64,000 nt of DNA from Rhodococcoides corynebacterioides NBRC 14404. Its GTDB lineage: Bacteria; Actinomycetota; Actinomycetes; Mycobacteriales; Mycobacteriaceae. Position 1 is the first letter of the stretch, and every line of letters begins with the position of its first letter. The notes under the pieces were generated by a model. That model made no database searches and had not been told where the DNA came from. It worked only from the letters and a program-made list of their open reading frames with translations. The translations under genes and the position numbers were made by a program. The stretch lies in NCBI RefSeq assembly GCF_001894765.1, contig NZ_BCWV01000002.1:558001-622000 (forward strand). The letters run 5' to 3'. Shown one piece after another: positions 1 through 8,048 of the stretch.

Positions 1-263
1 ACCGCGACGCCGACCGTCGCGAAGCCGACCGCCAGGGAGGACTGCGACGGGGTGATGCCGAGATCGGATGCGATCAGCGGGAGGATGCCCTGGACCGAGT
101 AGAGCTGCGCGAACGTGGCGATTCCGGCCGCGAGCAGCGCGATCACGAGGCGCCGGTAGGCGCGCGATCCTCGCGGATGTCCGTCCCAGTCCTGGTCCCC
201 GTCCTGATCACCGGCGTGGTCGGGATTCACCTCGGTCGGGGAGAGCGTCGTCCGTTCCGTCAC
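1..263 (-). CDS. MFS transporter, N-terminal part (gene runs off the window)
   Basis: Only the first ~87 codons are present; the gene continues past base 1. The start is a GTG at 263. After a hydrophilic, Asp-rich N-terminus of about 35 residues comes a first membrane helix and the stretch FAQLYSVQGILPLIA. I associate this stretch with YnfM-type MFS exporters. A second helix (SSLAVGFATVGVA) begins before the cut. It is divergent from a LysR-type regulator, a common pairing in which the regulator controls the exporter. The substrate cannot be told from this fragment. No strong ribosome binding site is visible, so the start could move by a few codons. Confidence 0.75.
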   Translation of the reverse strand, partial: MTERTTLSPTEVNPDHAGDQDGDQDWDGHPRGSRAYRRLVIALLAAGIATFAQLYSVQGILPLIASDLGITPSQSSLAVGFATVGVA

Positions 264-304
264 GTCGTCCCACGGTAGGCACCGCCGTCGCATACGTCCA
301 ATGC

Positions 305-324
305 ATGAGTGCTCGGTCATTCAT
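305..324. promoter_or_regulatory. Imperfect palindrome between the divergent MFS and LysR genes
   Basis: The sequence ATGAGTGCTCGGTCATTCAT reads ATGAnTGnnCGnnCAnTCAT on both strands. It lies in the 82-bp gap between the two divergent starts, 21 bp before the chosen LysR start. LysR proteins often bind interrupted palindromes in such gaps, so this is a candidate autoregulatory site. That is inference from position and symmetry only. Confidence 0.4.
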
Positions 325-345
325 TCATCTCGGTATCGTGAGCGC

Positions 346-1260
346 ATGCGAATCGAGATCGACGCGGTGCTCCCGCTCGTGCGCACGGTGCTCGCCGTCG
401 CCGAGACCGAACACGTCACCGACGCCGCCCACCTCCTCGGCGTTCCGCAGCCGACGGTGAGCCGCCACCTCGCGCGTGCGTCCGCCGCGCTGGGGGTCGA
501 CCTGGTGGAACGGCGGGGCCGCGGCATCGCGCTGACGCCGGCCGGCCGGGCGCTCGTGCCGTATCTCGCCCGCGCCGTCCGTGAGATCGAGTCCGGGCTC
601 GAGGCGATGGTCGACGAGGACGCGCGCGTGCGAGGACGGGTGGCCATCGCCTTCCAGAACACCCTCGGCGAGCGGGTGGTCCCGCGCCTGATCGACAGGT
701 TCCGCCGCGGCCGCCCGGGCGTCACGGTCGAACTCGACCAGGGCGCTCGCGATCACTGCCTCGCCCGGCTGGATCGCGGAGAGAGCGACCTGGCCTTCGT
801 CGCGCTCGGGGCCGAGCACCGCGACCGGTCGGTCGAACTCTTCTCCGAACGGCTGGTCCTGGTGGTTCCCCTCGGCCACCGTCTGGCGGATCGCCCCGAT
901 GTCGCGCGTGCGGTGGCCGACGTCGCCGACGAACCCTGGGTCACCATGGCGTACGGGTTCGGAATCCGATCCGTGCACGAAGTCCTGTGGCGCGCCGCGG
1001 GACGGACCCCGTCGATCGCGTTCCAAGGGCAGGACATCCACACCGTTCGGGGGCTGGTCGGCGCCGGTCTGGGCGTCAGTGTGCTCCCGCCCGAGGCCCG
1101 AACGCCGGAACCGACGCACGCGCACACCGTCGATCTGCCGCTGTCGGACCAACACGCCGAACGTCGGATCGGGATGGTCTGGTCCGACCGCGTCCTCCCA
1201 CCGCAGGCCTCGGCGTTCCGCGACCTGGTGATCAGCGAGGGGCGCGCGCTGCTGCGGTGA
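346..1260 (+). CDS. LysR-family transcriptional regulator
   Basis: A 304-residue protein of standard LysR length. The N-terminal winged helix-turn-helix spans about residues 8-65, with the family pattern TDAAHLLGVPQPTVSRHL, followed by LVERRGRGIALTPAGRAL. The rest is the periplasmic-binding-protein-like effector domain (FRRGRPGVTVEL onward). I chose the ATG at 346. An upstream in-frame ATG at 301 would add 15 atypical residues and swallow the palindrome. The likely target is the divergent MFS gene. The end overlaps the convergent dioxygenase gene by 29 bp. The effector is unknown. Confidence 0.88.
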   Translation: MRIEIDAVLPLVRTVLAVAETEHVTDAAHLLGVPQPTVSRHLARASAALGVDLVERRGRGIALTPAGRALVPYLARAVREIESGLEAMVDEDARVRGRVAIAFQNTLGERVVPRLIDRFRRGRPGVTVELDQGARDHCLARLDRGESDLAFVALGAEHRDRSVELFSERLVLVVPLGHRLADRPDVARAVADVADEPWVTMAYGFGIRSVHEVLWRAAGRTPSIAFQGQDIHTVRGLVGAGLGVSVLPPEARTPEPTHAHTVDLPLSDQHAERRIGMVWSDRVLPPQASAFRDLVISEGRALLR

Positions 1261-2029
1261 GCCGGCCGTCGGTGGCCATGCCCCGATGCATCGTGCGTTC
1301 GCCGACCACGCCGGAGTGGTCCGCGCGGTGCATGACGCACCGGTTGTCCCACAGCACGACGTCGCCGGGTCGCCACGAGTGCCGGTGTACGTTCTCGTCG
1401 GCCGTGGAGTGCTCGTAGAGCCGCGCCACCGTCTCCGCGGTCTCGTCCGCGGACAGTCCGCTGATCGCAGCGCAGCGCTTCGGCGTGGACAGGTACAGCG
1501 ACGACCGGCCCGTGATCGGGTGCACCGTCACCACGGGATGGTCGGCGGACGTCTCCGCGTCCTCGGGGAGGTCGAGACCGGTGACGACGTGGGTGATGGT
1601 CCGCGTCGAGAGATCCGCACGCAGGTCCTCCGGCAGGGTGTCCCAGGCTCGGTACTGGTTGCTGAACAGCGTCTGCCCGCCGGACTCGGGCACCGTGACC
1701 GCCCGGAGCGCGGTGTAGGCCGGCGGGTCGGCGACGTAGCTGGTGTCGACGTGGAACGTCGACGTCGGGGCGGTCGTGCGCCCGGCGTTGGTGATGACGT
1801 TGAGATCCGGGTGACCGTCCACCGGGGTCTCGCCCTGCGTGAACACCGGCGCGCCGAGGCGTCGAAGGAACTGCTCGAACTCGGTGTCGTCGATCTCCTG
1901 GTCGCGGAACACCACCACGCCGTATTCGGCGGCGAGGTGACGGACCTCGTCGATGCGGTCGTCGGTGAGGTCCTGGATGCGGGCGTCGGTGACGTCGACC
2001 CCCACCGGGTCCAGAGCGTGAGCCTTCAT
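1232..2029 (-). CDS. TauD/TfdA-family Fe(II)/2-oxoglutarate dioxygenase, last gene of the MAA-type operon
   Basis: A 265-residue 2-oxoglutarate-dependent oxygenase of the TauD fold. The iron triad is visible: His93 and Asp95 in FHVDTSYV, and a distal His224 in CVMHRADH. Arg235 (GERTMHR) is the expected 2-oxoglutarate anchor. Its ATG overlaps the stop of the upstream ligase gene (ATGA), so the two are translationally coupled. Its position as the last gene after cyclase, methyltransferase and two ligases suggests it tailors the MAA product. Cyanobacterial MysH, which makes palythine-type products, is also a 2-oxoglutarate oxygenase but belongs to the PhyH group. The role here is inferred from context. 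Confidence 0.85.
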   Translation of the reverse strand: MKAHALDPVGVDVTDARIQDLTDDRIDEVRHLAAEYGVVVFRDQEIDDTEFEQFLRRLGAPVFTQGETPVDGHPDLNVITNAGRTTAPTSTFHVDTSYVADPPAYTALRAVTVPESGGQTLFSNQYRAWDTLPEDLRADLSTRTITHVVTGLDLPEDAETSADHPVVTVHPITGRSSLYLSTPKRCAAISGLSADETAETVARLYEHSTADENVHRHSWRPGDVVLWDNRCVMHRADHSGVVGERTMHRGMATDGRLTAAARAPR

Positions 2030-3138
2030 GACGGGGTTCCTTCCTCGGATCGATCGGTGTGGCCGTCGGGGCGGGGCAGTCGAGTTCCGGTGAGCCGCTC
2101 CAGTTCCCGCAAGCCGTGGTCGAACAGGGTGCGAGCGTCGATGCCGGCGGCGGCGGCCATGGTGGTCACCACGCTGCCGCGGGCGTAGGAGCAGTAGAGC
2201 CCCGCCTCGAGGAACCACGGGGTGCCCTCGGGGTCGATGCGAAAGTCGAACAGGCTGTAGTACCGACAGCCGAGGGCGGCGTGGGCCCGAAGGGCGAGGT
2301 CGTGGACGCGGGCCGTCACCGGATCGTCGGTGGGCACGATCCACGCGCGGTCGACGGTCTTCGCCGCGAGGTAGAGCTCCCCGTCGTCGGATCGTCGGAG
2401 CTTGTCCTCGCGGGTCCGGATGGGCGCCGTGGCCGCGTCGACCGCGTACTCCTCGAGCGGCAGGCACACCGGCTCGCCGTCCACCACCACGACGCCAGAA
2501 CGCACTTCGCGGCCCAGCTCGACGTAGTCCTCGACCAGCACGCGCGACGAGAAACGCGACGCCTCCGTCACCGCGGCGTCGAACTCCTCCGGCGTGCGCA
2601 CGAGAGTCACCCCGACGGAGTTGTCGGAATCGGCCGGCTTGACCACGGCGGGCAGTGGCGGCGCCGACCGGGTCGGACCGGTGCCGGTCAGAACGCGGCC
2701 CGTGGGCACGGGGACGCCCGCGTCGGCGACGACGGCGCGTGTCCTCGCCTTGTCCGCGGTCAGCGCCATCAGGTCGGATCCGTTGCCCAACAACGGAATG
2801 CCGAGGAGGTCGGCCAACGCCCGGTACGTGGTCATGCCCGGCAGGCAGAACATCTGCGGGAGGATCACGTCGACGCCCAGGGTGTCGATGTGCGCGACGG
2901 CGTCGGACAACGCGAGCGGCGCGGCGGCGTCGAGTCCCGCCATGGTCTCGGCGACACGCCACGTGCGGTCCGGATCGACGGACGCGACGATCATCCGGAA
3001 CCGCGCGGGATCGTCGAGAGTGTCGAGCGCGTCGGCAGCGTAGACGCGGGAGAGATCGGCGTGGAAGGTGTCCACGGCGGAGCCGACGAGGTGCAGCACC
3101 GTGGTGCGGCCCTGCGGAGGTGCGTTCACGTCAGTCAC
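2026..3138 (-). CDS. mysD: D-Ala-D-Ala-ligase-like ATP-grasp enzyme (MysD-like)
   Basis: A 370-residue ATP-grasp ligase. It opens with VLHLVGSAVDTFHADLSRVYA, which I recognise from cyanobacterial MysD proteins. ATP-grasp features follow: VVKPADSDNSVGV around the P-loop, FDFRIDPEGTPWFLEAG near the metal site, and RGSVVTTMA. MysD enzymes condense a second amino acid (Ser, Thr or similar) onto mycosporine-glycine to give a di-substituted MAA such as shinorine or porphyra-334. The GTG at 3138 overlaps the upstream stop by 8 bp; a GTG at 3129 is an alternative. Amino-acid specificity cannot be read by eye. Confidence 0.82.
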   Translation of the reverse strand: MTDVNAPPQGRTTVLHLVGSAVDTFHADLSRVYAADALDTLDDPARFRMIVASVDPDRTWRVAETMAGLDAAAPLALSDAVAHIDTLGVDVILPQMFCLPGMTTYRALADLLGIPLLGNGSDLMALTADKARTRAVVADAGVPVPTGRVLTGTGPTRSAPPLPAVVKPADSDNSVGVTLVRTPEEFDAAVTEASRFSSRVLVEDYVELGREVRSGVVVVDGEPVCLPLEEYAVDAATAPIRTREDKLRRSDDGELYLAAKTVDRAWIVPTDDPVTARVHDLALRAHAALGCRYYSLFDFRIDPEGTPWFLEAGLYCSYARGSVVTTMAAAAGIDARTLFDHGLRELERLTGTRLPRPDGHTDRSEEGTPS

Positions 3139-4429
3139 CGCCCTGTTCGACCAGCTTGCCGATGTTGAAGTCGATCCGGCTCCACCCACGTCCGGAGCGC
3201 AGGTTGGCCACCAACAAGGACGGGACGTGCAGGTGGTGGAGGAGGAACCACGGCCACGGATCCCACCCGGTCAGCACCGCGTCCCGCCCGCCGACGATGG
3301 TGCGGAGTCGGGCGAGCCGACGCGGTTCGGTCATCAGTCGCCACACCTCGTGGTACAGCCAGTACGTGGGGCGGGACGAGGGGAGCGGGGTGATCACGTC
3401 GCGTTCGGACCCCAGGTACGCCGCCGCGACGTCGGGATGGTCGTGGAACATCGTGATCGCGGAGTGCGTGCGCGGATTGCACTCGATCGCGAACACCTCG
3501 CCGTCCCCGTTCTCGATGAAGTCGAACGAGAACTGGCCGGTGGCACCGAGTTCGGCGACGAACGTCTCCACCCACGTCAGGATGTCCGGCTTGTCGACCA
3601 TCGCGTAGTTGATCTGGAACGCCGACGACTCGCAGCACCCGTAGACCTGCAGTGATCCGTTCCGCACGGTGCCGTGCGTGCAGTACTCGCGGCCGGTGAC
3701 GAATTCCTGCAGGATCCACGGATCGTCCTCGGCGATGCCCAGCGAGCGCGCGAACGCGAGGTTGGCCTCCGGGGTCTCGCGCCGCAGCGGCGTCAGGTCC
3801 ATGCGGCCGACGGGGTTGTAGGCGATCCGCTTGAGCACGTAGTCCCGGCCCGGCGGGAGGTCGATCTCGGCGATCTGCCCGGGGTCGGTGATGCGGTGCG
3901 AGTCCGGCACCCGCACTCCGAATTCTCGTGCTGCGTCGGCGAATCGGTTCTTGTCGTCGACGCGTCGGATCGTGTCCGGGTCGGCGTGGACCACGTCCAC
4001 CGACGGGCCCATCGCGGCCCCTGCCTCCGCGTCCGGTACGGACGAGGCGGGGGACGACACGGGAACGAACACGTCGACGTTCTCCGCGCGCGCCACGCGG
4101 ACGAGCGCGTCGACGTAGCCCGGGTCCGACGCCTCCGGCACGACGTGGAAGACGTCGACCGCGCGGGAGAAACGATGCGCAGTCCACCGGTACTTCGCGG
4201 ACTCCACCAGCACCACCCGGTGCCCCGCGGCGTGGAAGGACCGGGCCAGCTGCAGCGACTTGGTCATCTTCCCGCCGTTCACCAGCACGGTGCGGGCCAC
4301 CTGAGGCGACGACGGCGCCGGCGGGGTGCGTCGGCCGAACACCCGCGCACCCGCGACGATCATCAGGTCGAGTGGGGCGGTGAGGGTGAGCGCCGCGAGG
4401 ACCGAGACCGTCCGGGCCGCGCCGGTCAC
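3131..4429 (-). CDS. mysC: ATP-grasp ligase (MysC-like), mycosporine-glycine formation
   Basis: A 432-residue protein with the MysC-type signature LVNGGKMTKSLQLARSFHAAGHRVVLVE near residue 50, preceded by a hydrophobic N-terminal segment (about residues 7-31). ATP-grasp elements include YVLKRIAYNPVGR, WILQEFVTGREYCTHG, and a metal-binding segment FSFDFIENGDGEVFAIECNPRTHSA. Known MysC enzymes activate 4-deoxygadusol with ATP and attach glycine. The GTG start at 4429 overlaps the upstream stop (GTGA), and the 3' end overlaps the next ligase gene. Assignment is strong because of both the signature and its neighbours. Confidence 0.87.
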   Translation of the reverse strand: MTGAARTVSVLAALTLTAPLDLMIVAGARVFGRRTPPAPSSPQVARTVLVNGGKMTKSLQLARSFHAAGHRVVLVESAKYRWTAHRFSRAVDVFHVVPEASDPGYVDALVRVARAENVDVFVPVSSPASSVPDAEAGAAMGPSVDVVHADPDTIRRVDDKNRFADAAREFGVRVPDSHRITDPGQIAEIDLPPGRDYVLKRIAYNPVGRMDLTPLRRETPEANLAFARSLGIAEDDPWILQEFVTGREYCTHGTVRNGSLQVYGCCESSAFQINYAMVDKPDILTWVETFVAELGATGQFSFDFIENGDGEVFAIECNPRTHSAITMFHDHPDVAAAYLGSERDVITPLPSSRPTYWLYHEVWRLMTEPRRLARLRTIVGGRDAVLTGWDPWPWFLLHHLHVPSLLVANLRSGRGWSRIDFNIGKLVEQGGD

Positions 4430-5229
4430 GACGACCCCGGGACGCGCGCCCGACGGATCAACGTCACCCCGTCACGGATCGGGATCATGACCTGCTCGAG
4501 GCGTGGATCGGCGGCGACGGCCTCGTTGAACGACGCGATGGCGCGGCCGTTCGGGGTGGTGGCACCGCAGTAGGGCTCACCTTGCAACAGGGTGTTGTCG
4601 ACGGCGACCAGACCGCCCGGACGCAGCAGGTCGGTGGTGAGGAGCAGGTCCAGGTACTGCGCGTAGCCGGGCTTGTCGGCGTCGACGAACACCAGGTCGA
4701 ACGACTCACCGTCGTGGGCGGCGCGGGCCAGGGTGTCGGCCGCCGGACCCACCCGGACGTCGATGCGATCACCAACGGGCGAGGCCGTGAAACAGGTGCG
4801 CGCGAACTCGGCCACGGTGTCGTCGACCTCGCAGGCGACCACCCGCCCGCCGTCGGGCAGCTCCTCGGCCATGGCCAGCGCGGAGTACCCGGTGAACATG
4901 CCGATCTCGAGCACGTCCCGCGCACGGGTCATGCCGACGAGGAAGCGCAGGAACCACCCTTCGAGGTGACCGGAGAGCATTTCCTGCTCGAGCGGGCCCT
5001 CGGACCAGACGTGGCTCCGCGTCCGGTCCTCCAGCGCGGCCAGTGCGGCCGAGGGCGGGGTGGTCATCGCGTCGAGGTACGGGTCGAGGCCGACGGCGAG
5101 GTCCCGAACTCGACGCAGACGGCCCGCCGCCTCCGCCCCCACGGCGGCGTCGTCGAGCGTCCGACAGAGGTCGGTGAGCTCGGCGGCGACGAGGGAGACG
5201 GGGGTGACGGGCCGGGGCGCGTCGGTCAC
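4426..5229 (-). CDS. mysB: SAM-dependent O-methyltransferase (MysB-like)
   Basis: A 267-residue class I methyltransferase related to caffeoyl-CoA O-methyltransferases. The SAM-binding loop is [20 protein letters not shown] (about residues 106-125), followed by VVACEVDD. A later FVDADKPGY is the usual metal/catalytic aspartate region. In MAA pathways MysB methylates 2-demethyl-4-deoxygadusol to 4-deoxygadusol. The GTG at 5229 overlaps the cyclase stop as GTGA. A much longer open frame exists upstream, but it is Arg-rich and antisense-like, so I rejected it. Confidence 0.87.
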   Translation of the reverse strand: MTDAPRPVTPVSLVAAELTDLCRTLDDAAVGAEAAGRLRRVRDLAVGLDPYLDAMTTPPSAALAALEDRTRSHVWSEGPLEQEMLSGHLEGWFLRFLVGMTRARDVLEIGMFTGYSALAMAEELPDGGRVVACEVDDTVAEFARTCFTASPVGDRIDVRVGPAADTLARAAHDGESFDLVFVDADKPGYAQYLDLLLTTDLLRPGGLVAVDNTLLQGEPYCGATTPNGRAIASFNEAVAADPRLEQVMIPIRDGVTLIRRARVPGSS

Positions 5230-6488
5230 GAACGTCGGACCGAACCCCGCGCGCCGGTGCCCGCGGTCGCGTCCACGGCGTCCTCGGCGGCGGTGTACAT
5301 GTCGACGCCGTCGCCGTCCCGGTCGTACTCGAGGCACAGCTTCTTGTGCAGGGTCAGCGCGTCGGTGAGCTCGTCCGTCCCCAGATCGTTGAGGAAGGCG
5401 CAGGTCCCGATGGGTGCGGGCACCGCGGCGCGCAGGATGCCGTCGCGCGTCTTGAGGATCGACGCGGTGGCGTCGGTGAGCAGTTCGGGCGTCAGGTGGT
5501 CGGAGTCGAGTGCGAGGCCGATGCTGCTCATGACGCCGAGAACGCGGTCGCGGTCCTGCGCCGTGATGTGGCCGCGCTGCTCGGCGATGGTGGTCGAGAG
5601 GGCCATGTCGATGTTGATGGCGTGCCCGTGGAAGAACGGCGCCGGCGGCGTCAGCTCCAGGGTGGGACTCCAGGTGTGGCCGAACGCGATCACCCGGTCG
5701 AGGTCGATCTCGTGCAGGTTGGGTGCTTCGAGCTCGAGCATGGTCTCGATCGCCTGGTACGTGAGGCGGTGGGCGACGTCCCGCAACTCGGGGGTGCCGT
5801 CGACGTGGCCGAACCGGGTGCGCAGCAACTCGGGACCGTACTGCTCGAGCATCTCGAAGATCTCGAGGTTGCCCACCACCGAGATCTTGATGAGCTCGGC
5901 CATGCCGTTGCGTACCTGATCCTCGGGCAGCGTGGCCAGGAAACCGAAGTCCAGCAACACTTTCTGCGACGCGTGGTAGGCGCCGAGACGGTTCTTGTGC
6001 TTGCCGTAGTTGACCGCCACCTTGATGGACACCGAGGCGTCGATCAGGCCGATCAGCGTGGTGGGGATGCGGATGTACGGCGTGTTGCGGCGGTAGCTGG
6101 CGCAGGCGAATCCGGCGACGTCGGTGGTGAGGCCACCGCCGACGACGAGAACCGGCTCGGTGCGCACGAGGCCGAAGGAGTCGAATTCTCCGACGATGCG
6201 CTCGAACGTCTCGAGGGACTTGGCGGTCTCCGCGATGTGCACCTCGACGACGGTCAGGTCGATGCCGTGGTGGTCGAAGTAGGCGCGAATCCGGTCGCCG
6301 TAGTGCTCGAGCACCGACTCGTCCACCACCATCAGCACCCGGCCGTAGGGCCGGTAGCTGTCCGCCAGTTCGGTGTTCGTGGTGTCGAAGACGCCGTCGA
6401 CGTACACGAGGTCGTACTCGATCTTCTCGTATCCCTCGACGTGGAAGCTGCGGTCGCTCGAGGTGACCTGTGCCTGCATGTTGCTCAC
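5226..6488 (-). CDS. mysA: Sedoheptulose-7-phosphate cyclase, DDGS-type (MysA-like)
   Basis: A 420-residue sugar phosphate cyclase of the dehydroquinate synthase superfamily. The NAD-binding [10 protein letters not shown] lies at about residues 117-126. The zinc ligands expected from the family are present: Glu198 (MAELIK), His271 ([11 protein letters not shown]) and His287 ([12 protein letters not shown]). Related enzymes include DDGS (MAA pathway), EEVS (C7-cyclitols) and AroB. Co-transcription with MysB-, MysC- and MysD-like genes makes DDGS the best call. The GTG at 6488 sits 8 nt after AGGAG (6501-6497); the ATG at 6479 would be too far. About 50 extra C-terminal residues look poorly conserved. 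Confidence 0.87.
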   Translation of the reverse strand: MSNMQAQVTSSDRSFHVEGYEKIEYDLVYVDGVFDTTNTELADSYRPYGRVLMVVDESVLEHYGDRIRAYFDHHGIDLTVVEVHIAETAKSLETFERIVGEFDSFGLVRTEPVLVVGGGLTTDVAGFACASYRRNTPYIRIPTTLIGLIDASVSIKVAVNYGKHKNRLGAYHASQKVLLDFGFLATLPEDQVRNGMAELIKISVVGNLEIFEMLEQYGPELLRTRFGHVDGTPELRDVAHRLTYQAIETMLELEAPNLHEIDLDRVIAFGHTWSPTLELTPPAPFFHGHAINIDMALSTTIAEQRGHITAQDRDRVLGVMSSIGLALDSDHLTPELLTDATASILKTRDGILRAAVPAPIGTCAFLNDLGTDELTDALTLHKKLCLEYDRDGDGVDMYTAAEDAVDATAGTGARGSVRRS

Positions 6489-6499
6489 TGCTGATTCTC

Positions 6500-7171
6500 C
6501 TAGGATCGCGCCGATGTCAGGGATTCGAGACGGGCGGGGTCCAAGGACTCGACCTTCTCGGTGGCCGAGGTGAAGGTGCCGTCGGCGGTGTTCTCGTTGG
6601 GGAAGGCGACGACGGTGATGCCGGCGGCCGTGGCGGCCGCGACGCCGCCCTCGTTGTCCTCGACGGCGACGCAGGCGTCCGCGGACTCGCCGAGACGCTC
6701 CAGCGCGACCTGGTAGGACGCCGGATCGGGCTTGCCCTGCGGGGCGTCGTCGGCGCTGAGCACCACGTCGAAGTGTTCGCGGGCGACCGTCGGGGCCAGC
6801 GCCGAGAGCACGGCCTCGACGTTCTCGGCCGAGGTGGTGGTGACGAACCCGAGCTTGGTGCCGGAGGCCCGTGCCGCCTCGACGGTCTCCGCCACGCCGG
6901 GACGTGCGGTGGCGCCGCGCTCGGCCAGCAGGCTGCGGAACTTCTCGGACTTGGTGGCGTGGACCGCGGCGGCGTCGACGTCCTCACCGCGGGTCTGCGC
7001 GTAGTCGGCGATGCGCTGGGCGCCGCCGTTGGACCCGAGCATCGACCGGTAGTCCTCGCGCGACCAGGACCAGTCCAGGCCGTGCTGGGCGAAGGCGTCG
7101 TTGAACGCGGTGCGCTGGAGCTCGGACGTGTCGGCGAGCGTACTGATGGAGCCGAACAGAATGGCGGACAT
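6500..7171 (-). CDS. HAD-superfamily (CbbY-like) protein lacking the catalytic aspartates
   Basis: A 223-residue protein resembling beta-phosphoglucomutase/CbbY phosphatases. Motif I, normally FDxDGTLxDT, reads [10 protein letters not shown] at residues 6-15. Both catalytic aspartates are therefore replaced (by Gly and Ile). The other motifs survive: motif II Thr in FVTTTS (110-114), Lys147 in GKPDP, and Glu171-Asp172 in VEDNEGG. It is thus unlikely to use normal HAD phosphoryl transfer. It may be a sugar-phosphate-binding or regulatory protein, or have another activity. It leads the operon; its stop lies in the ribosome binding site of the cyclase gene. The ATG at 7171 has AGGAAGG upstream. 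Confidence 0.75.
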   Translation of the reverse strand: MSAILFGSISTLADTSELQRTAFNDAFAQHGLDWSWSREDYRSMLGSNGGAQRIADYAQTRGEDVDAAAVHATKSEKFRSLLAERGATARPGVAETVEAARASGTKLGFVTTTSAENVEAVLSALAPTVAREHFDVVLSADDAPQGKPDPASYQVALERLGESADACVAVEDNEGGVAAATAAGITVVAFPNENTADGTFTSATEKVESLDPARLESLTSARS

Positions 7172-7264
7172 CGAGGACCTTCCTTCGGTGACGCGCCGGT
7201 CCCCGGAGGACACCTGCGCGGCGGCGCCGATGCGCCGCGAAACGTGGTGGGGTGGAGACGGTTC

Positions 7265-7317
7265 GAGTCACGGTCGGTCGATCGTGACTCACAGTACAGT
7301 ACTGAACCAGCCGTTCA
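7265..7317. promoter_or_regulatory. Cluster of three palindromes between the MAA operon and the tetR gene
   Basis: Three inverted repeats lie in the 211-bp divergent gap. GAGTCACG (7265-7272) and CGTGACTC (7283-7290) form 8-bp arms with a 10-bp spacer. CAGTAC-A-GTACTG covers 7292-7304. TGAAC-CAGCC-GTTCA covers 7303-7317. The last is typical of TetR-family operators. The divergent regulator could act on itself, on the MAA operon, or on both. Which promoter each controls is not shown by sequence. Confidence 0.5.
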
Positions 7318-7382
7318 ACTGAGAAGGCCGAACCGGCGTCGGCAGGTGATTCGCGTACCTTCGTCTCTCACGAGGCGAGCAG

Positions 7383-8006
7383 ATGAGGGAGGTGACGAAC
7401 GGCGTGGACGGATCTCCTGACGATCACAGCATCGACGGTCGGGGTCGAAACCAAACCTCTGCCGAGGATGCCCGCGTCGCGCGCACACGTGCGGACGTCT
7501 CCGCCGCCGCCCTCGAGGTCCTGACCACCGAGGGGTGGGACGCCGTCACCCACGCGACGGTCGCCCGCGTCGCCGGCTACTCCAAGACCACGCTCTACAC
7601 CCACTGGCCGTCCCGCGTCGATCTCCTGGGTCTCGCGCTCGACGTGCTGGGGGAGATGCCGCACCACACGCCCACCGGCGATCTGCGAGCCGACCTGATC
7701 GGCGAGATGACGGTCTTCCGCGACGCCGTTCTCTCGCTCCGACTCGACCGCATCCTGCTGGCACTCGCGCACTGGGGAGCGACCGAGGACGACATCGCCC
7801 GCGTCCGGTCGCGCCTCGTCGCCGACGGCGAGTCCGTGGTGCGCGCGGTGCTCGGGCGCGTCACCTCCGGCACCCGCCTGGACGCGGCGGTCGCCATGTT
7901 CTCCGGCGCCGTGGTCTGTCCCGTACTGATGTACGGCGAGACGCCGGCGGACGAGGTGGTGGCCGCCGCCGTCGACATCGTCCTGCACGGCGTGGGCACC
8001 GACTGA
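7383..8006 (+). CDS. TetR-family transcriptional regulator
   Basis: A 207-residue repressor. The TetR DNA-binding domain lies at about residues 35-80 (ADVSAAALEVLTTEGWDAVTH, then VARVAGYSKTTLYTHWPSR). The C-terminal half is the variable ligand-binding domain. The first ~30 residues are polar and atypical; GTG starts at 7392 or 7404 are alternatives to the ATG at 7383. It is followed after 42 bp by an Old Yellow Enzyme on the same strand and is divergent from the MAA-type operon. It could regulate either. Candidate operators lie directly upstream. Confidence 0.85.
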   Translation: MREVTNGVDGSPDDHSIDGRGRNQTSAEDARVARTRADVSAAALEVLTTEGWDAVTHATVARVAGYSKTTLYTHWPSRVDLLGLALDVLGEMPHHTPTGDLRADLIGEMTVFRDAVLSLRLDRILLALAHWGATEDDIARVRSRLVADGESVVRAVLGRVTSGTRLDAAVAMFSGAVVCPVLMYGETPADEVVAAAVDIVLHGVGTD

Positions 8007-8048
8007 GCGCCGTCCGTCCCCGTCACTCGTCGAAAGAGGTCGCCGTCC

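Noticed and set aside
5226-6488. The cyclase as dehydroquinate synthase (AroB) or EEVS
   Set aside because: The [11 protein letters not shown] and [13 protein letters not shown] regions differ from AroB. Linked MysB-, MysC- and MysD-type genes favour DDGS, although EEVS cannot be excluded without alignment.
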